From the NCBI GenBank assembly GCA_022478985.1, contig JAKSZP010000119.1:1-64000 (forward strand): 64,000 nt of DNA, read 5' to 3'. Made by a program: the position numbers and the translations under genes. Positions 1 through 9,801 of the stretch are shown one piece after another. The stretch is from Massospora cicadina. Its lineage: Eukaryota; Entomophthoromycota; Entomophthoromycetes; Entomophthorales; Entomophthoraceae. The stretch's first letter is position 1, and every line of letters begins with the position of its first letter. The notes below the pieces were generated by a model that saw only the letters and a list, made by a program, of their open reading frames with translations, was not told where the DNA came from and searched no databases.

Positions 1-1440
1 CCACTCTGAGGCGTTGTCTGGTTCCTTACCTTGTGATGATTTTGTGCGGGTTTTTTTTGGATTTAGGGTTTGTATTAAGCTTTTTCGCACATGATTTTGT
101 GAGACTTGTATTGGTGCGCTGATTGGTTTCTGATGCTTCAGGGTTTGATTTTGAAGTTCTGGGCCCTGCTGTCTCACCCATAGTGAAGCTGAATTATCCA
201 GGTAAGTTCATTTGATTGAGATCACATGGTGATTTAGTCAGATTGTTGAGAAAATTTTCAGCGTGGGTTGCCTGCTCCAACTGTTTGGCTCAGTTACTAT
301 CCTCCATGGCTTCTTTGGCTTGGGCATTCTGTTCTGATTGGCTGGATCAGCCGATTTCCTCTCTGTCCTCCTGGATTTAGTCCAGGTCGATGGAGGAGGT
401 CACAAGTGATGCGGCCTTGGATGCTGCCCACTTGTGGGACTTCTGTACCTGTTTGCGTAGTTTGGGTGACACTGGGTCTATGAGGACGTAGTGCCCATCC
501 TCTCCCCAGAGGAAAGCATGGTTGGCGTCGACCATTTTTCTGAAGGTCTCTTCATCTTTTTCCATAGCATCGTTGCAGAAGTCTGGGGCAAGATGCTCTC
601 CTTCATGGGGCAAATGTGTTCCTTGTGCCCCAATGAAGTGCAATGGTTGCAGATGGGTGGTGCATATTACAGTGTGATGCAGAGTGGCTTTGACACTCCC
701 CCATCTGGGAGGTGAAACACTGCGGTGTGTAAGATTTTGGTTAGGTCCACAGCCACATCAGGGACTGGGTTGATCATGGTGATCGCCTTTCCTGTGCACA
801 GGTTTGGCATTAGGTGGAATCGCTGTAGCTCTAGTTGTTTGATTTCTCTGTAGCTCTGAAGGCTGATTTGGAGTTCCTCCTTGATTAGTTTGTGGAGAAG
901 GTTGTTGGAGAGCGAGCCAAATGAGATGAACAAGGTATTTGCTTTGTTCCATCTAGTGCGTGCGGTGCACAAAATTGTTTGCCATCAGGGAGGGAAATCT
1001 TGATACAGACTTTTGCCGTGGCGTCTGCATCCTCTTCAGTTTCAGACCCATATCAATCCAGCCGCAGTGGATGGTGTGGGTGGTAACGTACACCATGTGG
1101 GGAAAAAGGGAGGCCTGTGCCTCACCAACCTTTTCCCACAGAGTTGAGGACTCTACCCCTAAGAAAAGTCGGAGCCTGTGTTCCACTTTTGATAGGGGCT
1201 GTGCATACTGATTTCCATATATTGGTTTGTTTTGTGCTAAACTCCACAAACACAGGTGGTGTTTGGGTCTGTGGCTTTTTGGCGGCGTTGGCTCCTGATC
1301 CCCCTCCAGGGCGTTTTTTGCCCTTTGGTGCACCGTTTTTGCCATTGCCAGATATGGCTTTTGCCCAGTTTAGTTGGGATTTGTTGAATTCTCTCATCTC
1401 ACCTGTGTGATTATCAAAAATTTCTGTTTGAATCAAATCT
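1..1440 (-). pseudogene. LINE-D: ORF1 (gag-like) of a Tad1-like LINE, 5' end of element
   Basis: Read on the minus strand, a basic, Gly/Pro-rich N-terminus begins near 1436 and continues in several frames to about 380. A CCHC knuckle (CNHC-x4-H-x4-C) is intact at 610-651, followed by an acidic stretch and a segment ending in a WGED..Y.LIDP motif. The same order (N-terminus, knuckle, WGE..Y.IIDP) occurs in LINE-C ORF1 at 61.1-62.4 kb. Both copies begin at the same short 5' UTR (GATTTGATTCAAACAG), so 1440 is about the 5' end of the element. Endonuclease and RT would lie left of the window. ORF1 of such LINEs binds the element RNA in an RNP. Frameshifts near 650 and 960 and stops show it is dead. 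Confidence 0.75.
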
Positions 1441-1489
1441 TAGTAACTGATTTTTTTGTTATGGGAAAGAAAAGCTCAGTAGTTGCAAC

Positions 1490-1700
1490 TTAAAGTTTGA
1501 GTTGGTGTTGTTCAAGGGCAAGAATTTGTTGCTCCAACCCATGCATCATAGCGGGTAATTTAGTCAAGAGTTTAAGGAGCTCTTGATCTAAAAAGAGATT
1601 GTACATCAAATTGGTATTGTTTATTATATTTTTCACTGCAATTTAAAGTGAAACTGGCAGGGAGCACCAGCTTTGTTAGGACCACAGGTGTTATACCTCG
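1490..1700 (-). other. Possible 5' leader of a Ty3/gypsy relic: LTR edge, primer site, gag start
   Basis: On the minus strand a stretch ending in CCTAACA is followed by AAGC and TGGTGCTCCCTGCC, which has the form of a tRNA primer site (begins TGG, complement ends CCA). About 50 bases on, an ATG at 1607 opens a 38-codon frame (starts MYNLFLDQ, Leu/Gln-rich), as gag leaders do. It then runs into LINE-D. The primer-site core resembles that of gypsy-1 (TGGTGCTCACTA). I did not find a second LTR, so the LTR edge is inferred. Confidence 0.35.
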
Positions 1701-1769
1701 TATCCCTTAATAATTTGAGGCCTGTAGACCTAAAGTTTCAGGGTGTTGGATTGCCTGTTTTTTTCTTCT

Positions 1770-1796
1770 TTTTTTGGTACTAGATGGTCCCAACCT
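1770..1796 (-). mobile_element. Ultra-short (27 bp) LINE 3'-end insertion with TSD
   Basis: On the minus strand the insert reads GGTTGGGACCATCTAGTACC followed by A residues, which is the 3' terminus of LINE-A (16,126-16,155). It is flanked by T-rich direct repeats, TGT(7-8)CTTCT at 1756-1769 and 1797-1811. That is the picture of a LINE insertion truncated almost at once. The low complexity of the flanks weakens the TSD. Confidence 0.5.
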
Positions 1797-2199
1797 TGTT
1801 TTTTTTCTTCTCTTGGTTGAGAAGTCTTTTTCCAGATACTTCGTCTGGAGAGGAAATTCCTAATAAAAATTGTAATTTTTACTTAAAATGTGAAGAGGAG
1901 AAAAAAGTGTAAAATGTACTTTAGTCAAAGACTTATTGTAAGAGAGTTTTTGTACAGTAATTCACCTAGCTAAGATTTAGGCTCAAAACAATTTTGGGAT
2001 TCAGTGGTAAGTTAGTCACTTTGGTCCAATAGGATTCACTCGCCTCATAGATTGGGTTTAAGCTCTGATACTAGGGCGTGGAATGCCATCAAGAATTGTC
2101 CCTAATAAGGGCCTAGCTATTTAACCAACTCAGGTTTGATTCCTATCATTGTCCTCATTCAAGTCTTCCATTAAAGTTGGAATCCCAACAGATACTTTA

Positions 2200-2570
2200 A
2201 AGCCATGTAATGTTAATGTTCAAGTACAACTGGTACTTTGTTAAACTGCGTTCACCAGATAAAACTTTGAAAACACTTGGCTTCCTGAAATCATCAGATA
2301 TGCTCACCATCAGTGGGATGGGGCATGGGTCAATTTTGGTTATGGCGTTCAGTCAGTGGTAGTCAGCACAAGGGCAGATCTCGCTGTTGGCCTTGGGAAC
2401 CAAGAGTATAAGGGAAGCCTCTGGGGATTTCAAAGGCACAATCATCCCTCGTTCTAACATGTCCTTCACGTACTTGTCCAGGGCTTCCTTCGCCCTGGGT
2501 TCAGTGGGGACACTGAGCTTCCTTAGAAAACTCAGCATCTCCTTTGAACTTGAATGAGAATGCAAAGGGG
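2200..2570 (-). pseudogene. gypsy-5 reverse transcriptase N-terminal part
   Basis: The minus frame 2565-2353 carries the start of a Ty3/gypsy RT: an E-x-L-x-x-Y-V-x-D-M-L-x-R-G-M-I-x-P segment, then a P.KSP.ASLIL.VPK block and an ADY box. The reading continues past a stop into LNAITK.DP.PIPLM, the usual next RT motif. The YxDD catalytic box is not present; the copy fades near 2200. It lies downstream of a protease-like segment (2.7-3.2 kb) on the same strand, as in Ty3/gypsy pol. Confidence 0.7.
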
Positions 2571-2699
2571 CTATGTGGAGCGCAGATGGCGGCAGTGTTC
2601 CTCTGGAACAGGTGTTTGTAGCCTCTGAATTCTTATGGTACCCTTTCCATCTCCGTTCCTAGGTGCACAGAGATCACACCAGGCCTGCTCATGCCTGAG

Positions 2700-3245
2700 G
2701 TAAGGAATTACAAAGTTTTTGGCTCTAGGTCCTTTGGGTGAAAAAAACTCAGCCCTCCTTCAAGTCAAAGTGCGGGGAGTACTTGTGCCACCCCCTCATG
2801 CCCAAAATGATGGTGTGGGGCAGCTTCTAGATGGCGGTGAAGTTTTCTCAGAAAAGGTGGGGTCCCTGTTGTATCTTTATCCTCAGCTTAATCTCCCAGA
2901 ATTTTGATGACTTGTTGGTACATGTGAGAGTTACAGTACCCTTTCCTCACATTGATACTTTCAGTTTTGTAGCTAAGTCCCAGTCCAAGTTAGTTTTCTT
3001 TAACCCAATGTCCACTAGCGCCCACAACCTCTCAATAATGACTCTTTTTACTTTACTCTTATGCTTTAAAATAAACGGAACAAACAGATAAGAAGAACTG
3101 TTTTCTTTATCAATTGAAGAGATGCAGGAGGGGGTCATGTGGAGGTTGTATGTGGTGGCTTCTGAGCCACTGGAAGTTGCCTGTAATGGGGCTGCAGGGT
3201 GTGTGTCAGGTTCACCAGTGGCTACCTGCTCCTGTTGTCCCACAT
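2700..3245 (-). pseudogene. gypsy-5 retropepsin-like segment
   Basis: The minus frame 3243-2947 ends in a block E-R-L-W-A-L-V-D-I-G-L followed by a D-x-x-L-A-x-K-L-K run. This aligns with the ALVDSGAxxNFIxxxLAxxL box of Ty3/gypsy aspartic proteases. The catalytic D-(S/T)-G is present only as D-I-G, so activity is not expected. Its place between the gag-like region and the RT supports the call. Stops and a frameshift follow at 2.7-2.9 kb. Confidence 0.55.
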
Positions 3246-3359
3246 GGTTGGAGACAGGCTCTGACTCCGCACATCATCCACAGAATCTTCCTATGGTTCC
3301 AGAGACATGGGTCCTAGCTTGGACTAGGGCTAACTTGTCAGGCGGACAGTAAGTAAGAA

Positions 3360-3660
3360 TTAGACTGGCCTGCCAGCCCAGATGCCAGAGCATCCAAACA
3401 GCAAATCAGAATGCCTGAGGCGCTGCTGCTGATACGATGAATATGGAACCAGAAAGGAGTTCCACCAATATCTGCTGGTGAGCCAGAATTTCATATAGGC
3501 ACAAAATAAAGTACTATATGCACATGGCTGTTAACCCCAAGGGGTACAAGAATGTCAGCGGATAAGGTGACTTAATTTTTAAAATGTAAAAACTAATTTA
3601 TAGGAAGAATTTTTAATGGAAATTTAGGAAAGAAAAATTGACTAACAATTTTCTCAGTGT
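3360..3660 (-). pseudogene. gypsy-5 two-helix membrane ORF, shortened copy
   Basis: Around 3360-3480 the minus strand encodes a hydrophobic segment (P-x-A-F, a stop, F-A-V-W-M-L-W-H-x-G-W-Q-A-S-L). It matches the C-terminal helix region of the intact 200-residue ORF at 63,157-63,759. Roughly 280 bp of the middle of that ORF are missing here. The upstream leader shared by both copies, with the AATTTTCTCAGTG run, lies at 3645-3661 and 63,738-63,752. In both copies the ORF follows the gag-like region, and here it precedes the protease. See 63,157 for the fuller description. Confidence 0.55.
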
Positions 3661-3741
3661 GATGAGACTGATTAAATAGTAGTCGATTTGGGGGAAAACA
3701 AAGCCAGGATTGGTTCCCTCAAATTTTATTTGACTGGCGAA

Positions 3742-5010
3742 TTATTTGGGAATGGGTGGGTTAGTTCCTTGGGAATCATCATCACAAAATTTGGCAGCAG
3801 GACGAGTCACTGTCAGTTCAACCTCAAACACCTGAACTAAAGCTTGATTACGTTTCCAATGGTTGGCATGATAGTGTTTAGCCTGATGAGCGGCAGGAAT
3901 CCCCCAAGGCCACCCAACATAGGGGTGGGCCCATTTGGTTGGGAACAGGTTTGGGACGACCAACCCACCCATGCTCAGCTGCTAGGCTGTTTGTTCGGTC
4001 AATGACATTGTATCAGGCACAACGCCCAATTTGTTAGCAGTAAGCTGCCCATTGGGGGTGATGCCTGCCAGATTTGGGAGGGGAGAGATTTTTCCGATTG
4101 TCATGTTAATCAAATTGCAACTGTTGGGCATTCCAACTGATAGATCAGTCTTCATACATTTTTGACCATTTAAAATCTGAGCATCGGGCAGATTGCTGCT
4201 TGAATTGGTTACAATTGATTTTATTTCAGCAATCCTGGCACAGAATTCACTGATTCCTCATAACAGTTCTGCTGAGGTTAGTGTGGGTACTGGAAATGGG
4301 ATCTGAAGTGGGAGAGCTGTTACCCAGCGCTCATCTACTATGTGAGCGAGATCGCCCTGAGTAACAAGGGGTACAGCCATCCTCTTTGGTGCCTTCTTAC
4401 TCAGAAATGGGAAAAAGGACCAGTCAACACCCAGAGGACGTTCCCCAGGACTTATATAACTGGCTTTCCAACTGGGAGGCAACTGTGATTTCTTTCTCCA
4501 AGGTTGCTCCCAGGTGGCAGCCATAGCAGTGAGGATTTCTGGATGTAGGTTCTTTCAGAACATCCATGTGAGCTGGGAGAGGGTCACTTTCAAGGCTTTG
4601 GCTAGAGGCTGGAACATCTGGGCATACTCCATGACGGCCATTTTATCTTGGCTGATGACAAGCGCGCTGACCAGGCAGCATCCTGAGAGTTGTTTGGGGT
4701 GGTATCTTTTTTGACCAGATGGAGGCATTCCTCCAGAGCGGTTAGAAGAGCTGGCTGTGTCTTTAAGAGGTCGGTGAGCCATACAGACAGGTTCTTTAAA
4801 AGGCCAGATATCATCCAGACAACTTGGAGGGACGCCACCATGGTTCTCCCCTAGAGGCTGTGGTGAGATAAGCTTGCAATATGACGCAGGAGAAAATTTC
4901 ATGCATAATACTCAACTCTTCCAGTGTCAATTATTGTTTAAACTCATATGCTGTGTCAAAGCGTTGGACATAAGCAACAGGGTTCCCTTGGGGTGGGAAG
5001 TGGCAAGCGG
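3742..5010 (-). pseudogene. gypsy-5 gag-like region
   Basis: The minus strand from about 5010 to 3742 reads as one protein-like region broken by frameshifts (frames 4902-4555, 4524-4258 and 3972-3742). Recognisable pieces are a Q-G-N-P-V-A-Y-V-Q-R-F segment near 4980, reminiscent of a retrotransposon capsid, and a conserved C-terminus (WGIPAAHQAK..H.NHWKR.QALVQ.FEV.LT). The latter recurs at 63.8-64.0 kb. No CCHC knuckle was found. The gag assignment rests on position ahead of the protease and RT plus the capsid-like run, so it is an inference. The exact family is not recognised. Confidence 0.5.
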
Positions 5011-5349
5011 CTTCTCTTAACAGGAACAGGATAGAAAAGATAACCATAAGGGGAGTGGTTGTATGCTCATACCAAGTGGGTAGGCTCTACAATAAGGCTA
5101 CCTCATCCCATCTCAGAAAAGATTGATGAGATTAAAAAGAACTTCGTCTAATGTGACGAACAGGATATTTCCACATTAACACAAAATAGTTAGGCAGGAG
5201 GACCCAGGTAAGAGCCCCTAAGAAGGAGAGTGCTGCGGTGGTTAGATACTTGGGTTGCTGGTTTAATGAAGGGTTGTTGATTTATCATTGGAAGATGGTA
5301 AGGACAATGCTTACATTTAGTAGTACTGTCTATCTGTTGGAGAGGGCAT

Positions 5350-5740
5350 ACAGAGAGGCAAAAGCTCTGTCAAATTCTGAGGTATAGTCCATATTCCATT
5401 CAAATCCAGATCTTCTTCTCAAAATCTCAATAAAATTTTTATTTATTTAAAATCTATTTTTATTTTCTAGGTTTTTATTTAATATTGGAAGACAAAGTTG
5501 CCTTAAGCAAAATTTATCAAGTTGTATTTATATTATGAAATGAGGGATATGACAGGGTTTGTTTCTCATGGAGTTTTCAGGCAGTGGGATGTCTGTGGGC
5601 TTGCCTTAAGAATTTTCGCTCTATTATTCTCATCTGGGCCTATTATAGACCTCCATTGGGTATCTCAGATTTTAAAAATTTTTTTGCCCATTAACTTTTG
5701 CACTTTGAGGACAAATCAAAACTTTACGTTTTCATTTTCA
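5350..5740. other. AT-rich stretch, nothing recognised
   Basis: No ORF, repeat boundary or RNA gene that I can support. It separates the gypsy-5 relic from the tandem repeats to the right. Confidence 0.5.
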
Positions 5741-6270
5741 TCCTTATCACTAGCTTTTAGATTAAATTTAATTAATCTTTACCTGGTAGCATCTGATTTG
5801 CTATGCTGCCATTTTCCTCTACACTCAATATTCCCACTTTTGGCGTAATTTAGGTTGGCAGCTCCTGATTCGCTGAGCTGCACTTTGTCATGGCTCTTGA
5901 CATTCTCCCATCATGGTGGATTTAGGTTGGAGGCCTCTGATTTTTGGGCTTCCATTTCTCTTTGCCTCAACATTCTCCCATCATGGTGGATTCAAGTTGG
6001 AAGCCTCTTATTCACTGTGCCACTTTTTCTCTTTGACATCATCATTATCATGCCCATCAGATTTCAAGTTGGTGTCCTTTTGATTGGCCTGATCACCATT
6101 TACACTGGGCCTTGCCACTTCCACTAGCAAGTTTATTTTTATGTTGACATCTGATTTGTCAGGATGCCATTTTTATATGTCATTTCCTTCTTACCCTATA
6201 GTTTTCATCATTATTATTAGTACTATGAGCCTCCATATTCACTGTAGGGCAGATCAGGTTATGTGGCTGT
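5740..6270. repeat. Degenerate ~70-bp tandem repeats
   Basis: At least five imperfect units follow one another. Each has the theme AGGTTGG.AGC.TCTGATT, then G(C/T)TG.GCTGCCATTTTCTC, then CATTCTCCCATCATGGTGGA. The units starting near 5850, 5921 and 5992 are clearest; those before and after are eroded. The open frame 5855-6127 is a by-product of the repeat. The array lies just upstream of the LTR at 6449, so it may have been the 3' untranslated region of that element. Confidence 0.7.
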
Positions 6271-6299
6271 CAGGCAGCTCTTTGACCTTCACACATCAT

Positions 6300-6331
6300 G
6301 TTTGATATCAGATATCTGACAGATATCAAAC
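6300..6331. repeat. Perfect 10-bp inverted repeat
   Basis: GTTTGATATC at 6300-6309 and its exact complement GATATCAAAC at 6322-6331, with a 12-base loop that itself contains AGATATCT. A hairpin is possible in DNA or RNA. It lies about 120 bp before the LTR at 6449. Confidence 0.6.
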
Positions 6332-6448
6332 CTATTTGTGGAAGAACCTAAAGAGGATCCACTGTATCAAGTCTAACTCTAAATGTGAATGTTGTAATGA
6401 AAGAAAAAGCAAAAACAAAGACAACTGATCCAGAAATGGATAAAGAGG

Positions 6449-7590
6449 TCAGTCGGGATTTTTGCGCATATTCTCAGCCAACTAGATTACTAGGGGTCAC
6501 TAGGGGATAATTTCCTATAGCAAAGTGAATTAAGTATCAGTTGACCCTGATTTTGGGGTAACAATGTTTGGGAGATTTTAGGTAATTTTCCTGCTTCAGA
6601 TCCATCAGGGATCAATCAGGTGAATGCTTAAGATCTTGTTGGGCAGAGTTGCTGACAAAATGGGGGCATCTGATAGTTGATTAATGACTAACTATCAGAT
6701 GTACCAATTGGGATTGATCAGGCTACATCACCAACCAATGGGGAATATAAGGATTAGGTTGCAAGGTGAGTGATGCCACCTGAAACTAGCTGATTAATCA
6801 GTTGGTTTGCGACCTGCCTTAATGGGTAACAAGTCCCATTACCTAAGCAGGTTGCTTGCAAAATATGGTTAGTTTGCTGGGATCAAGAGGAAAACGTTAG
6901 GGACACGTTTTCTGACTCTTTCTATTTTAGGTCTCAAGGATGTCCAATGATGGAATCCTAGCCAAGATGGGAAAGACCATTGCTGATGAGATGAAGATGG
7001 GAAATTAAATGGCAACTGCTGCTGTTTCATCAATGAGGTGCCAACCAAGGGTTAGACACCAAATTCACACTATAAATTCCCCTAAGAATTCACTTAATAA
7101 AAAACAATTAATTAAGATTCAATTATCAGAGTATCATAATATTATACTTTTAACAGAATCCATTTCTGGTTCTATTCTTCTTCAAGGAAGTTATTGCTGT
7201 GTGCTTTTATTAGAGACTCATTAGGATAAAGAGTAAAGATCTGAGAATGGATCCAGAGAAGAGAAGCTGAGCTGAATTGGGGATTGCTGCTGACTGTGTC
7301 ATCAGAGAGAATCTATAAATGAGGATCTGAGCGTGGATCAAGTCAGGTGGTATAAAGGAACAAATCCCTATTGAGGACATCTTAAAATATTTTAAGGAGG
7401 AATCTGGTCAAGAGTTGGACTCCATACTTGTGCTTTATTCAACTATGGATAATATTCTTCATACTATTAACAATTGCTATATATTATTATCAGATAATGT
7501 GGAGAATTGAACAACACTGAACCTGTGCGGTTAATCAATTTAGGGGTTATCAGACATGATTAATAAACACAACCCATAAATTTTAACTAG
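6449..7590 (+). repeat. LTR of the gypsy-1 family, plus orientation (solo or 3' LTR)
   Basis: This ~1.14-kb block is a diverged copy, in opposite orientation, of the LTRs at 17,954-19,401 and 25,121-26,272. Shared landmarks in order: a GGGATTTTTGCGCATATTC start, the GGTAATTTTCC and CTGATAGTTGATTAA...CTATCAG blocks, CCTTAATGGGTAACAAGTCCCATTACC, GAGGTGCCAACC...GGGTTAGACACC, a core-promoter-like CTATAAATTCCC and AACCTGTGC near the end. A purine-rich run (GGATAAAGAGG, 6438-6448) just before it looks like a polypurine tract, which suggests a plus-strand 3' LTR. Confidence 0.75.
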
Positions 7591-9691
7591 GTCGCTTGGC
7601 TCTATTCTAGCCAACTGGTTAAATTGGCACAAAAATGCTGAGAATGTAAACAACTTGGTCAAGTTAAAGCTTGTTGTTACCAATGTTTTCATCTAAATCA
7701 ACACAATCCAGGGATCATTTTCTAATCTTTCAGCATGATTAATCCTAATGGTAGGCTTAACAATTAATGTAAATAAATAAATATTTAAGAAAAATAATCA
7801 ATCTATATGTAAGGAAATGGCAATAAACAATAGGTTGCTTATAAAAATACCAGAGGATTAATTGCCAGCCTCAAATGGATAAACTAATAATAGGACCTTT
7901 CAAAATTATTGCCAAAATTGGCAACAGATGCCTATACAATAAAAACATTGCAACGTCACATTGTATGTAAAGTCCATAGTAATTACTTTAAGTATTTTCT
8001 CTAAGAAAAAGATAAAAATAATATATCATAAAAAACATTTTAAAAGATATAAAATATATGTGAAAAATAAATTTATAAGGAGATCCTCCTCAAAAAAGGA
8101 AAATTGAAAATAAAATATATAAATAACACTATGCAACATTTTTAAACTTTTGGGGAATGCTTTAAGACTGTTAAGTGATTTTTTAAGTATTTTTAATGCT
8201 AATTCTAAATCTGGTTTTTAAGTTTTATGTACCATGTAAATTTTATATACAATTCACATTTGAAGTTTTTATTAATCACATTTTGTGAACAGTGTCAGTC
8301 AATTGCCATCTCAACTTCAGAAGAACGTTTTGGGTGAGAATCATCCTAATATTTAAATACTGTCAGGAAATTACAAGTCCAATTTTTTTAGTAAGAATTC
8401 TTTGGTTTATAATATGGACAAAATCAGCAAAAGACCCTGGTTGATTCTTGGTGGAACCCTCTAGTTTGTGGCAACGCTTTTTTCAATACTACTTGAGCAA
8501 ATAGCATGGGTTCAGGCAGTCATATTACACTGAGCATGCAGTGGAATCAGGGGAGTCCATCTGAGGTTCCTCCCAATTCCATTAACAATTTAGTTAAACC
8601 AACTATGTGGGGACCACCCCTTTTATAGTCTTGGAGGCGGTCCTAACAGATGTAAAAATTTCTCCTCACAGTGATTGGATCAGATATAACAAATATTTTT
8701 TAAACAAACTGATTCTACCTGCAACCACCCTCCATTGGCCATTCCATCTAAGCAATGTGAGTCTCAAGAGCTTCAATAGGCCAAAACTTAATATTCCCTA
8801 ATTTGGCTATTCCTAGCATAATCCAAAATTTGTGCCTCACTCACTTTGATCCTTAACGCATTTAAATAATAAGCTTTGTAATACTAAAAGGGTTCTTTTT
8901 GCTTATCCCTCACGGCCACTAATAAAAAATATATAAAAACCAGCTTTTATTTATTAGTGTTTTATTATCTTTAATATAAGCAAATTGTTTGTGAAATCCA
9001 GAAGAGATCAGCACCAGCTAGCAAAAATTAGCTGGATTTCCACAAAAAGGGAAAATTATTATTATTTGATGTGATTTATAAAGTTTTTATGTTTTAATCC
9101 TGCAAAAATCTCAGCACAGCGGTGCAGTAGACAATGATATACACTCACTTAGAAATGTTATAATTATTAAAAAATTAGACCTGGTAGTTGTGGGACTACC
9201 AGTAGACATGGAATTATGGACAGATTTGTGCTTTGGGAAGGAATGAAGGGTTGGTTAAAAATGTTGTCAAAGCACAAGCTATTAATGTTCTCATCATCTG
9301 TTTTATTGCTAGCTAGCTGTACGCTCAATCTGAGTCACTTTGGGGGCACGCCGGATGACCCAAGTATCAGAGATGCAGGCCGCTTGGGCACTGATGGAGT
9401 TTTGTCAATATTCAAATGGTTGCAATTGTCTAAGTTCTCAGTCAATTTCTTTGTAGTCTCAAACAATAGGCCTGTTGACGCTCTGCATAGGATTTGCAAG
9501 TTTCCAATTTGAAATTTTTGGTTTGAGTTTATTGCAATTTTTAGAGTTGAGGCATTTCAAAATTTTTGAGTTCAAATATTGTTATTATTTTCTGTGAGTG
9601 CTTATGGTACTCAGAATTGGTGTTATTGGATATATTTAGTTCTGAGGATCACATCACACTTTGTATTTTTGTGATCAGACTTGTAGTTCCC
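7591..9691. other. AT-rich interval without recognisable gene
   Basis: Only short chance frames are present (for example 8607-8801 and 9216-9512), with no family motif. An inverted repeat lies at 8988-9046. The interval ends at the TSD of LINE-A. Confidence 0.5.
8988..9046. repeat. Near-perfect 14-bp inverted repeat
   Basis: TTTGTGAAATCCAG (8988-9001) and CTGGATTTCCACAAA (9032-9046) pair with a single bulge around a 30-base loop. The loop itself contains AGCTA...TAGCT. It could be the remnant of a small inverted-repeat element; no TSD was seen. Confidence 0.45.
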
Positions 9692-9801
9692 AAGATATTT
9701 AAGTTTTAAAAATTTCTTTCTGCTAAGCATCACTTTTCAAAAATCAATTCAGCCTGAAATTTAGCTCCACCAAAGAGATTTATGAAAACTATTAGCAAAT
9801 A

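Noticed and set aside
1985..2140. Possible tRNA-like sequences: CAGTGGTAAGTTAG then GGGTTTAAGCTCTG, and a B-box-like CAGGTTTGATTCC at about 2128
   Set aside because: The box spacing does not fit one tRNA head, no TSD and no SINE tail were found, and the acceptor stem cannot be drawn.
5855..6127. 90-codon hydrophobic frame as a membrane protein
   Set aside because: It is translated from the ~70-bp tandem repeats, and its hydrophobicity reflects T-rich codons.
9216..9512. 98-codon plus frame as a host gene
   Set aside because: No recognisable motif, no second exon signal and AT-rich context; likely chance.
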